Of a stretch of DNA of 64,000 nt, positions 46,073 through 53,373 are shown in pieces; position 1 is the first letter of the stretch; every line of letters begins with the position of its first letter. The notes below the pieces were generated by a model. It ran no database searches, was not told the origin of the DNA, and saw only the letters and a program-made list of their open reading frames with translations. Made by a program: the position numbers and the translations under genes. This DNA is from Rhizobium sp. N324 (GTDB lineage Bacteria > Pseudomonadota > Alphaproteobacteria > Rhizobiales > Rhizobiaceae), in the NCBI RefSeq assembly GCF_001664485.1, contig NZ_CP013630.1, positions 3,727,501 through 3,791,500 on the forward strand, written 5' to 3'.

Positions 46073-46234
46073 ATGGAAATGGAAATAATCAAGTATCTTA
46101 TCACTGCTATCGTCAGTGCCGCGGCGGGGTTTCTTAGCGGTTCATATTATCAGAATAGGCAAAGCGCCAAAGCGGGAGACAACTCGCGGATAACTCAGTC
46201 TGGCAGGGACTCCAATATCCGAAATGACCGATAA
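46073..46234 (+). CDS. 53-aa single-pass membrane peptide with C-terminal KAGD...SGRD motif
   Basis: Residues 5-25 form a membrane helix (IIKYLITAIVSAAAGFLSG), followed by a 28-residue polar tail. The tail contains KAGDNSRITQSGRDSNI (residues 33-49), which matches at 9 of 17 positions, mostly conservatively elsewhere, the N-terminal KAGDDAQVVVSGRDTHI of the next protein. The ATG at 46073 has CGGAG nine bases upstream; an earlier in-frame start at 46022 would add 17 residues. The 3' end overlaps the next gene by 11 bases in another frame, so the repeat is kept at protein level. A small membrane effector is one reading; no function is known. Confidence 0.7.
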   Translation: MEMEIIKYLITAIVSAAAGFLSGSYYQNRQSAKAGDNSRITQSGRDSNIRNDR

Positions 46235-47267
46235 GCAGAATGTGAAGGCGGGCGACGATGCCCAGGTCGTAGTGAGCGGGCGGGATACCCATATCGGCGT
46301 GCCGGCGGCAGAAGTCTTTGAGTATATGTCAAAGCTGCACGAAGTACACATCGATCATTTCGTCGCTCGCGCTGGGGAAATAGCCGAGTCGCGCTGCAGA
46401 ATATTTGAAGAAAGGATACTGAGAGCGTTCGTGGACGGTGGAGCTGGCAACCCCAGTGCGTTCCAGGATCCAGATTTCCAGTACCATGTCCTCCGAGCGC
46501 GAAATGCTTTTGCGCGTTCGGGCGATGAGGAACTAGGCGAAATCCTAATATCAATGATATCAACGCGCTCAAATCAGAACGGCCGAGACAGGGTCACCCT
46601 AAGCTTGAACGAAGCGATCGAGAGAAGCGGCTTGCTAACCTCGGAGGACTTCGCTGTTATTACACTGTGTTTCCTGATGAGGTACTGCAGGTCACCGGTG
46701 ACAAGCATCGAAGAATTGGGACGTCACTTTCGGAACCTCACGCCATTCGCTTCCGAGATCCAAACAGAAAGGGCCTCCTGCCAATATATAGAAAGCCTAG
46801 GTTTGGGATCCATAGGAATGCCCTCGGATTTCACGGCTCTCGTGCGAAGCTTCTATATGCCGGTGATATCAACTGGCTTTAACCTCGAGCAAATTGACCC
46901 TGTCGTACGGGAAGAATATCCCGCGCTAATCACGGAAATTATCGAACCCTGCAAGCTAGACCCCGCCAAGCATCAGCTTAACTTCAGTAATTTAATTGAT
47001 CTCATAGTATATTTGGGGCAGCGTGGCTGGAATAACGATGAACAGGTTACAGCACTTTGGAACTTATTTGAGTCGACTGCCTTGGTTCCGCTAGAGCTAC
47101 AGGCCAAACTCAAGCCTCACGCTCCTGATATCCAGAATTTGTTTGGCAACTGGCAGCTCTCGGATATTTGCAGACTACATTTGACGTCAGTTGGAATGGC
47201 TATCGGCCATGCGAACGCCAAGAGGTTAGGCATCCCAATTGGGCCGATTTCGATTTGGATAAAGTGA
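46224..47267 (+). CDS. Uncharacterised protein of the LPO_1073/Vpar_1526-like group with N-terminal KAGD...SGRD motif
   Basis: A 347-residue soluble protein. Residues 8-24 carry the motif shared with the membrane peptide just upstream. The remainder is mostly helical, with segments I recall from the uncharacterised LPO_1073/Vpar_1526 family (DPDFQYHVLRARNAFARSGDEELG, then NEAIERSGLLTSEDF and SCQYIESLGLG). Each of these is a short excerpt and the family call is from memory. There is no signal peptide, membrane helix or catalytic motif. Codon use is AT-richer than neighbours, suggesting transfer. Overlap with the 53-aa gene implies coupled translation and a shared task. Confidence 0.7.
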   Translation: MTDKQNVKAGDDAQVVVSGRDTHIGVPAAEVFEYMSKLHEVHIDHFVARAGEIAESRCRIFEERILRAFVDGGAGNPSAFQDPDFQYHVLRARNAFARSGDEELGEILISMISTRSNQNGRDRVTLSLNEAIERSGLLTSEDFAVITLCFLMRYCRSPVTSIEELGRHFRNLTPFASEIQTERASCQYIESLGLGSIGMPSDFTALVRSFYMPVISTGFNLEQIDPVVREEYPALITEIIEPCKLDPAKHQLNFSNLIDLIVYLGQRGWNNDEQVTALWNLFESTALVPLELQAKLKPHAPDIQNLFGNWQLSDICRLHLTSVGMAIGHANAKRLGIPIGPISIWIK

Positions 47268-47280
47268 CTTGTGCCATCTG

Positions 47281-47347
47281 AACGAGTAATCGGAACTCGA
47301 CCCCACGTCCCCCAGTCAAGTGCGCTACCGGGCTGCGCTACGCCCCG
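47281..47347 (-). tRNA. Broken tRNA-Pro(GGG) remnant
   Basis: On the minus strand, from 47347, the sequence reads CGGGGCG-TA-GCGC-AGCCCGGTA-GCGC-A-CTTGA-CTGGGGG. This is the complete 5' half of a proline tRNA with acceptor strand, D-arm and a GGG anticodon loop (ends 47309). The 3' half is wrong: the anticodon stem should continue TCAAG but reads ACGTG, and the acceptor 3' strand CGCCCCG and CCA are absent. A 5-bp T-arm-like hairpin (CGAGT/ACTCG) remains. It is almost certainly non-functional and probably an integration or deletion scar. Confidence 0.6.
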
Positions 47348-47528
47348 ACCTGCCGAAACGGCTTGATTGCTTTATGAAATCGGCCTCAGCAGTGCAAGGG
47401 GAAAATGTCGGTCGTGAGAATAAAAATGGAACGGAAGGGGTAGTTATGCACGGTTCTGAGCAAAGAGTCCCACCGAAGTCCCACCGGATGTTCCGTCGAC
47501 GTTCCGCGCTAATCGCTTCGGGTGCGAC

Positions 47529-48401
47529 ATGATGTTTCTCGCCCGGAGGGTACCGAGCGGCCAAAGGTTAGAGGTTTCGCTTGAGGAATCAAAGGCGACT
47601 GGCACACTCTGCCACGCAGCCAAGACAAATCATGCCGTAAAGGGAACTCCGTTGGCAATCACAGCAGACTCTTACAGATCTCTTTTTTTGAAGATGTCTG
47701 CCAAACAGATCCACCTAGCGTCGGGCTCTGGTTTTATTTGCGTCGGTCGCACAGGACCATTGCTGATCACAAATCGCCACAACGTGACTGGTCGAGATCA
47801 AAAGACAGGTGACACTCTCTCACGATACTCAGAGGTGCCTGACACGATATCGATAAGGCACAATCGATTGGGGCAACCTGGACAGATGGTGGTGAGGGAC
47901 GAGGCGCTGTTTGATGATGAGGGCGCCCCTCGATGGGTTGAGCATCCAGATCTGAGGGCCAAGGCGGACTTCGTCGCGCTCCCACTCAAGAACGTAGATG
48001 ACGTCGATTTTTACTCTTACGATCCGTCGGAGCCCGGAGGAGAGGAGATGATGATTGGGCCGACGTCGGTTGTAAGTGTCCTTGGATTTCCTTTCGGAAT
48101 ATCCGGCGGATCGTCCCTACCAGTCTGGGCAACAGGCTTCGTGGCATCGGAACCGGATGCAAACTTCGAAGATTTACCAACGTTCCTGATCGACTGCCGC
48201 ACAAGAAAGGGGCTGTCGGGATCGCCGGTCATTGCATATCGCTATGGCTTTGCGGATTACGCGGGTGGCGGCCTTATTGCGCTAGACAAGCCAGCCACGC
48301 GATTTCTCGGAATCTATGCCGGGCGGGTCAATCCAGACGCAGACTTAGGGATCGTCTGGAAAGCGACCGCGATCGCAGAACTCGTAAACTCCATAACGTG
48401 A
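47529..48401 (+). CDS. Trypsin-like serine protease
   Basis: Up to 290 residues. The chymotrypsin-fold triad is readable as His84 in LLITNRHNVTGRD, Asp147 in KADFVALPL and Ser230 in KGLSGSPVI. The oxyanion region and the GFVASEP and GGGLIALDKPATRFLGIYAG strands also fit. There is no signal peptide, so it is probably cytoplasmic. The start is unsure: no good ribosome site precedes 47529, and an internal ATG at 47695 begins just before the conserved ASGSGFI. Codon use is AT-richer than the window average. Such stand-alone proteases occur in bacterial conflict loci, but no partner is adjacent apart from the KAGD pair 260 bases upstream. Confidence 0.72.
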   Translation: MMFLARRVPSGQRLEVSLEESKATGTLCHAAKTNHAVKGTPLAITADSYRSLFLKMSAKQIHLASGSGFICVGRTGPLLITNRHNVTGRDQKTGDTLSRYSEVPDTISIRHNRLGQPGQMVVRDEALFDDEGAPRWVEHPDLRAKADFVALPLKNVDDVDFYSYDPSEPGGEEMMIGPTSVVSVLGFPFGISGGSSLPVWATGFVASEPDANFEDLPTFLIDCRTRKGLSGSPVIAYRYGFADYAGGGLIALDKPATRFLGIYAGRVNPDADLGIVWKATAIAELVNSIT

Positions 48402-48608
48402 GAGTCCTGGGGCTAGCCGCAAGGAAGTAAACGCGACCTTCGGATTTGGATCCTCTTAGCGCCCCACGTCCCGAACGGAGAAGGCTTCGCGGAAACCCAG
48501 CAATTCCGGGATAGGCGGTTTCTTTATGTTCCCGCCTGTTCTAACTTTGTCCACTCAATCGGTCCGCAATCGGTCCGAAGGATCACTCATCGAACGATGA
48601 TGGGGCGG

Positions 48609-49694
48609 CTAGCGACAGAGCTGTGAAAAATTCTCCCACTGGACCTCTTTGCTGTATCGGCTCCTAACCATCTGGTTGCCGGCCATCGCGATGTCTTTCA
48701 GTCTGGTTTCATCTTCGAGCATCGCGCGAATAGAAGCCACTGCAGACTGTGCGTTGCCATAGGTTACAATGGTGGCGCCGTCGACCATTCCGTCGGGGTA
48801 CTTGCCAGCGTCTGAAACCATCAGAGCTCCGCATCCCAGCGCTTCCCAGCAGCGCATGTTCCCTCGATCGGAACCGGCCATGTCAACAGCCCCGTTCAAC
48901 ACGATTTTTGCTTGCGACATTCCTCGATAAAGATCGCGACCGAAAACGGGCCGGCCGGAAACCGCGCGAATGCCCTCAGGACGCCGATGCTCATTCAGTG
49001 GCAAGAGCCGCCCCACAGGACTTTCAGCTAACCGGGTAAGGCGGGACCGGTCCAAGTGATAGACCACCCGAAAGTCCTTCCGAAGGTCGGAGACCGCCTC
49101 CAGGATCTCGGCGCGTTTGCGGTGATGGCGGCTATAGCCTCCAACGAATAAGATATCGATCGGTCGTTTGCCATTGTCAGCATAGCGATCCATCTCCGGA
49201 TCGTGCCCCGGAGCAAAGTATTCTGCACGCCACCCCCGATCTCTATAGCTCTGCAGGATAGTCGGGAAATTGCATACAAGGAGATCATAAGCTCCGAAAT
49301 CCAGATCGCCGGATGGCGCTGCTCGCCAAGCGATCGACTTCTTTACAGTCCCCGGTAATTGCTTGACGAAGTCGTTGCCGTAGCGGACAGGATCAAGATT
49401 ATAAAAGACCTCCGTGCGATGGTGCTCGATCTGACAGAGCAGCACTTGCTCCAGCGTGGTATTGGTCGGCAGGCCTTGCTTAGTCGCCCAAAAGCGCTGA
49501 GTTATGACGTCATCGCCAGTTGTGAAGAACGTCTCACTGTCGCCATCGATGACAGGTTTCAGCAGATGGCAAGCCCCGAAGGAATCCGAAAGGAAAACCT
49601 GCAGTCTCTCAGAAAAAGAACTTGCCGATGACGCCAGCTTATTGAGTCTCCTCACATATGCGGGGTATAGGCCGAAGTTCTGAAAGACGCGCAT
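48609..49694 (-). CDS. CgeB-like glycosyltransferase
   Basis: About 361 residues. The C-terminal half has the Glyco_trans_1_2/CgeB layout: DILFVGGYSRHHRKRAEIL, YRGMSQAKIVLNGAVDMAGSDRGN split by a short variable part, and MRCWEALGCGALMVSDA, the last being a nucleotide-sugar binding signature. The ATG at 49694 gives a natural N-terminus (MRVFQNFGLYPAY); a TTG at 49718 would add eight residues. It is divergent from an acyltransferase and an FkbM-like gene, so the three may build or modify a surface polysaccharide. The donor sugar is unknown. Confidence 0.8.
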   Translation of the reverse strand: MRVFQNFGLYPAYVRRLNKLASSASSFSERLQVFLSDSFGACHLLKPVIDGDSETFFTTGDDVITQRFWATKQGLPTNTTLEQVLLCQIEHHRTEVFYNLDPVRYGNDFVKQLPGTVKKSIAWRAAPSGDLDFGAYDLLVCNFPTILQSYRDRGWRAEYFAPGHDPEMDRYADNGKRPIDILFVGGYSRHHRKRAEILEAVSDLRKDFRVVYHLDRSRLTRLAESPVGRLLPLNEHRRPEGIRAVSGRPVFGRDLYRGMSQAKIVLNGAVDMAGSDRGNMRCWEALGCGALMVSDAGKYPDGMVDGATIVTYGNAQSAVASIRAMLEDETRLKDIAMAGNQMVRSRYSKEVQWENFSQLCR

Positions 49695-49790
49695 TTTGAT
49701 GACCGATCCATGACTCAAGAAAAGCCGCGTATCACCAAAACCGGCCTTTGGCGATAATGATCTTCGAAGCGGGATGATGAGGGCGAAAGA

Positions 49791-50372
49791 GTGTTTGCCA
49801 ATCTTATACTGACTGCGAGGGAACGACTGTTTGCAGGCCTTGCAACGTCGGCCGCCAGGCGTGACGCCTTGATCGCCGCCTCGACAAAACTCGGCTCCGA
49901 AGGCAGGATTTTCAATATCCGGAACGACAAAACCGCAATCCAGGTCGGCGCCAATGGTATGATCCGCGGCGAACTGCTGACTTTCGGCTTCGGCGGTAGG
50001 ATCGCGATCGGCGACTGGTTTTATCTCGGCCCGCTGTCGACCATATGGTCAGCAAGCGAGATCGTTATTGGCGACAGGGTCCTCATCTCCCATTCCGTTG
50101 CCATCCACGACAGTGACAGCCACCCTACCGATCCTCAGTTGCGTTTCGAACAGACGAAACAGATTCTCACCTCCGGTCATCCCCGAGAAAATCCTGGTGT
50201 AAAAACGAAGCCTGTCCACATCGGAAACGATGTGTGGATCGGCATGGGCGCCATAATTTTGAAGGGCGTGACAATTGGCGACCGCGCCATTATTGGTGCG
50301 CGAGCAATCGTTAAGACAAACGTCCCTCCTGATGGCTTTGTGCCATCCCCCACCAGCGAGCCAAATGCATGA
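49791..50372 (+). CDS. Left-handed beta-helix acyltransferase (hexapeptide-repeat family)
   Basis: A 193-residue protein with GTG start and GAGGG upstream. Hexapeptide repeats span residues about 50-185 (IRGELLTFGFGGRIAIGDW, SEIVIGDRVLISHSVAIHD, VHIGNDVWIGMGAIILKGV, TIGDRAIIGARAIVKTNVP), typical of O-acetyltransferases acting on sugars. The catalytic His is likely in SHSVAIHDSDSH. It overlaps the following methyltransferase-like gene by 4 bases (ATGA), indicating an operon for glycan modification. Confidence 0.85.
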   Translation: MFANLILTARERLFAGLATSAARRDALIAASTKLGSEGRIFNIRNDKTAIQVGANGMIRGELLTFGFGGRIAIGDWFYLGPLSTIWSASEIVIGDRVLISHSVAIHDSDSHPTDPQLRFEQTKQILTSGHPRENPGVKTKPVHIGNDVWIGMGAIILKGVTIGDRAIIGARAIVKTNVPPDGFVPSPTSEPNA

Positions 50373-51268
50373 AGAACCGCCTCCGCCGCAAGTTTCGAGA
50401 TTTCATGTTTCAGACGCGACGGCTCGTTGGCCTGGAAAAACTGCTCATCATGCAGGGCGAAACTCGCGCGCATCAGATCGCACAACTGAGCGCCCTCGAT
50501 ACGCTTGCGGATGCCGAGTTCTCGGTCTTCTCGCAGTGGGGCGAAGATGGGATCATCTCTTGGCTTATCGATACCATCAAGCCGTCGGCAACCACGTTCG
50601 TCGAGTTCGGTGTCGAAGACTACCGGGAGAGCAACACTCGATTCTTGCTCGCTTCTCGATATTGGTCCGGGCTGATCATCGATGGCTCGGAGGCAAACAT
50701 CGCTTCGATCCGCTCCGATGACGTCGCTTACAAATACGATCTGCAGACGCGCGCGGCCTTCATTGACAGGGACAATATCGAGAGCCTAATCGCCTCGGCC
50801 GGCTTCAAGGAAGACCTCGGGATCCTCAGCGTCGACATAGACGGTGTTGACTATTGGGTCCTCGAAAAAATCCCTCAGAGATCTGCGATCGTCATTGTCG
50901 AATACAACCAAGGCTTCGGCGAAGCTCCTCTGAGCGTGCCATATGACCCATCGTTTATCCGGCTGAAAAAACACTATTCCGGCATGTATTGGGGCGCTTC
51001 TCTGGCCGCCTTCAAACATCTGCTCGAAGGCAAAGGCTACGAATTTGTCGGCACCAATCGAGCCGGCACCAATGCATTCTTCATAGATGCGGCTTATTCC
51101 GATAAGATTTCTGGCAAGCTGAGACGCCGCCACGAATGGCCATGCCAAATGCGGGAAGTCCGCAATCCGGACGGGAGCCTCGCCTTCAAAACATATAGCG
51201 AGGCTAAAAATTTGTTAAATGGCCTACCGGTCGTGAACGTCACGACGGGCGAAACGGTCACTCTGTAG
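50369..51268 (+). CDS. FkbM-like methyltransferase family protein
   Basis: A 299-residue protein. The core has the SAM-binding fold of FkbM-related proteins: FSQWGEDGIISWLID, the glycine/acid motif TFVEFGVEDYRESNTRFL, IIDGSEANI as strand 2 acidic region, and LSVDIDGVDYWVLE. The N-terminal 45 residues are basic and amphipathic. Coupling to the acyltransferase suggests O-methylation of a polysaccharide. Whether it is an active methyltransferase is not certain, as several paralogues are uncharacterised. Confidence 0.75.
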   Translation: MKNRLRRKFRDFMFQTRRLVGLEKLLIMQGETRAHQIAQLSALDTLADAEFSVFSQWGEDGIISWLIDTIKPSATTFVEFGVEDYRESNTRFLLASRYWSGLIIDGSEANIASIRSDDVAYKYDLQTRAAFIDRDNIESLIASAGFKEDLGILSVDIDGVDYWVLEKIPQRSAIVIVEYNQGFGEAPLSVPYDPSFIRLKKHYSGMYWGASLAAFKHLLEGKGYEFVGTNRAGTNAFFIDAAYSDKISGKLRRRHEWPCQMREVRNPDGSLAFKTYSEAKNLLNGLPVVNVTTGETVTL

Positions 51269-51437
51269 ACGTCGCCTGATCACCGCCGGACCATCCGCCC
51301 ACATCTTCATCCAGGCTACTGGCAACGATGTCTAAGACTCGGTGTAGAATTGGCTTCAGCGCCTCGACATCCCGCGCCTGCTCAATTTCTTTCCGCAGCT
51401 GCACGACTGTCGCCTTCTGTTGTTCAAGGGTTTGCAT
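51258..51437 (-). CDS. Hypothetical coiled-coil protein, 59 aa
   Basis: A small frame starting MQTLEQQKATVVQLRKEIEQ, with a heptad pattern over residues 1-45 and an acidic, Gly-rich tail. A weak GAGG lies 6-9 bases before the ATG. It overlaps the 3' end of the FkbM-like gene by 11 bases on the opposite strand. It has good codon bias but no recognised family. Confidence 0.45.
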   Translation of the reverse strand: MQTLEQQKATVVQLRKEIEQARDVEALKPILHRVLDIVASSLDEDVGGWSGGDQATSTE

Positions 51438-51495
51438 CTTGCCTCTACATCTTCTCTAGCCGGCAGCCATCAATACCGACGCCGATAGATTAATT

Positions 51496-51618
51496 TCAGT
51501 CCGCTGCGCGCGGTGCATCGAGCCGGAGTTTCTCTTCTCGCTCAGCGGCTTTGGCTCGCCAAGTTTGCGTCAGGGACATTTCAATTGCCATTAGCAACCA
51601 TATAAACGCGTTTTTCAC
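51496..51618 (-). CDS. Hypothetical short membrane-tethered protein, 40 aa
   Basis: The GTG start at 51618 has GAGG five bases upstream. The first 15 residues (VKNAFIWLLMAIEMSL) are hydrophobic; the rest (RAKAAEREEKLRLDAPRAAD) is a charged helix. Such short anchored helices are frequent in phage and accessory regions. The evidence is limited to the ribosome site and composition. The remaining bases between 51438 and 51690 show no other gene. Confidence 0.4.
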   Translation of the reverse strand: MKNAFIWLLMAIEMSLTQTWRAKAAEREEKLRLDAPRAAD

Positions 51619-51690
51619 AGCGACCTCGGCTTGACTGGCGATTGGTCGTCCCTACCGCCTCCGAGAAGGAAAGGCAATTGACCAAAGATC

Positions 51691-52758
51691 TTATATTGCC
51701 GACAGTGAGAGAGACAAGTCATAGACCAAGGTGATATCCGCCGCATCCCGCAGCCCCTTATATGACGCATGCCGCAGCTTTCCGTCACGCGTCCAACCCC
51801 GATACTCGATCTCAGCAATCAGCTTCGGCTCGAGGAAGACCGCATTTCGCTTTCGCCCGGTGTCGACGGCCGGCTTGGCGATTTTCAGCTTGTCCATCTG
51901 CTGCCGGAGTTCACTCGCGGAGCGTTCGTTAAAGCCGGTTCCCACTCCCCCGACATAGACCAGCGCGCTCCCTTTGCGCGCGGCGAGCAGCAGCCGGCCG
52001 ATGCTGCCGAACGATGCCGCCGACTTCTCATACCCGATGATCACAAAACCATCGCTCTGGATGCACTTGATCTTCAGCCAGTCGCCGAGGCGGCCGCTGC
52101 GATACGGGCTGTTGCGGTCTTTCGCGATGATGCCTTCCAGATCGTGTTCGCAGGCGATGCGCAGGAGCTTGTCCCCGTCCGCCTCGATCTCTTCTGACAA
52201 TCGGATGGCTGCTTCGCCGCCGGCGGGCACCAGTCCCTCGAGGAGGTGGCGCCGCGAGGCCAGTTCGGTTCCGGTAAGGTCATGGCCGTCGAAATAGAGA
52301 AGGTCGAACGCCATCAGCACCGCTTCGCGAGAGGCATTTTTTCCACCCCGGCCGCCGAGCGACTGTTGAAGCCTGCCAAAGTCCGAGCGGCCCTGCTCGT
52401 CGAACACGACGGCCTCGCCGTCCAGTATCGCAGTGGAAACCGGAAGGCGTCTCGCCTCGGCAGCGATCGCCGGAAAGCGCTTGGTCCAGTCATGGCCGCC
52501 GCGGGTGATGACACGAACGCCTGATGGTTCGATGTGGACAGCCACCCGGTAGCCGTCCCATTTCACCTCGAAAGCCCACTGGGCGCCTTTCGGCGGCCGC
52601 GGCTTCAGCAGCGCCAGGCACGGATCGACGCGCGCCGGCATTGGGTCGAGGAGAAGGTTCGGCTGGGCGGGGTCACGCCGGCGGCGCGGCCGGCTGCGAA
52701 GCGGTGCATCGGCTTCACCGAGCAGCGGCTGGGGAGGCTTGCGAGGCGGCTTGATCAT
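51691..52758 (-). CDS. ATP-dependent DNA ligase (LigD ligase-domain type), stand-alone
   Basis: A 355-residue enzyme sealing double-strand breaks in non-homologous end joining. Motif I is EVKWDGYR with the adenylated Lys66. LDGEAVVFDE (motif III region), EGIIAKDRNSPYRSGR (motif IV) and WLKIKC (motif V) follow, then an OB-fold domain with YVGGVGTGFNE. The polymerase and phosphoesterase domains of full LigD are absent, so it is a LigC/short LigD paralogue of the kind rhizobia carry in several copies. No ku gene is in the window. Confidence 0.9.
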   Translation of the reverse strand: MIKPPRKPPQPLLGEADAPLRSRPRRRRDPAQPNLLLDPMPARVDPCLALLKPRPPKGAQWAFEVKWDGYRVAVHIEPSGVRVITRGGHDWTKRFPAIAAEARRLPVSTAILDGEAVVFDEQGRSDFGRLQQSLGGRGGKNASREAVLMAFDLLYFDGHDLTGTELASRRHLLEGLVPAGGEAAIRLSEEIEADGDKLLRIACEHDLEGIIAKDRNSPYRSGRLGDWLKIKCIQSDGFVIIGYEKSAASFGSIGRLLLAARKGSALVYVGGVGTGFNERSASELRQQMDKLKIAKPAVDTGRKRNAVFLEPKLIAEIEYRGWTRDGKLRHASYKGLRDAADITLVYDLSLSLSAI

Positions 52759-52826
52759 GCCGACACTTCAGCAGCAACAGCTTAAAAAGCAATTGACCCA
52801 GATTGATTATTAGGCCGACTGGGGCA

Positions 52827-53144
52827 ATGTTCCAACACATGCCCACTCGATACCAACCTCTTTACAAATGGCGCGGTACCAAGATCGACGACCGCGACCA
52901 GCCGACGGATCTCGACTGGCTGGGCTATGACGAGGAAATAATCATCGGGAGGATTCGGATGGAGAGCGGCGGCCCGAAGAATGGCCAGTGGCAATGGAGC
53001 GGACTGGGCCCGCAGGTACGTCAAAGGCTGACGCCGCATCAAGGATTCGAAGCCGAACCGCGCGAAGCTATCCGAAAGGTCGAGGAATATTACCACAGGC
53101 TTATGCGACATAATGGCCTGCGCGGAAGCAAGGATGAGTGCTGA
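52827..53144 (+). CDS. Hypothetical protein, about 105 aa
   Basis: A soluble, Trp- and Arg-rich protein (YKWRGTKIDDRDQPTDLDWLGYDEE, in short excerpts) with a C-terminal helix EAIRKVEEYYHRLMRH. The pattern G-R-I-x-M-x-x-G-G-P-x-x-G-Q-W-x-W is like small uncharacterised proteins of rhizobial accessory DNA. Starts at 52803 and 52839 are possible. It overlaps the following small gene in another frame. Function unknown. Confidence 0.55.
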   Translation: MFQHMPTRYQPLYKWRGTKIDDRDQPTDLDWLGYDEEIIIGRIRMESGGPKNGQWQWSGLGPQVRQRLTPHQGFEAEPREAIRKVEEYYHRLMRHNGLRGSKDEC

Positions 53145-53373
53145 AGTGATCGTCAAGATCGATGAAGCCATACCGGTTTTTGACCTCTGCTGCGGCCTTG
53201 AGCCGCAAGCAGTGCACGGCCCAACCTCGATCATTTCCTGCACAGGCTGCGGAGAGAAAATCACCGTCGAAACGGCACCATTCTTTCGCAGCGCTGCCAC
53301 GCAGCTGGAACATCAGACCTGGCGGGCGGCGGTCGCATGGAACGAGAAAAGGCGGCGCGTCGGTGGCGCCTAA
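53134..53373 (+). CDS. Small zinc-ribbon-like protein (Lar-type, degenerate)
   Basis: About 79 residues. ISCTGCGEKITVE supplies a CxxC pair, and an earlier LCCG supplies two more cysteines. It ends with WRAAVAWNEKRR, the V.C..CG...A...WN.R pattern of Lar-type restriction-alleviation and other small phage zinc-ribbon proteins. The start may be 53113 or 53134. It overlaps the convergent DUF1515-like gene by 4 bases. Its position at the prophage edge fits, but the spacing of the first Cys pair deviates, so the call is tentative. Confidence 0.45.
   Translation: MSAEVIVKIDEAIPVFDLCCGLEPQAVHGPTSIISCTGCGEKITVETAPFFRSAATQLEHQTWRAAVAWNEKRRRVGGA

Noticed and set aside
47320..47532. A 70-codon plus-strand frame between the tRNA remnant and the protease
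   Set aside because: It runs through the tRNA remnant, lacks a ribosome site and resembles no protein.
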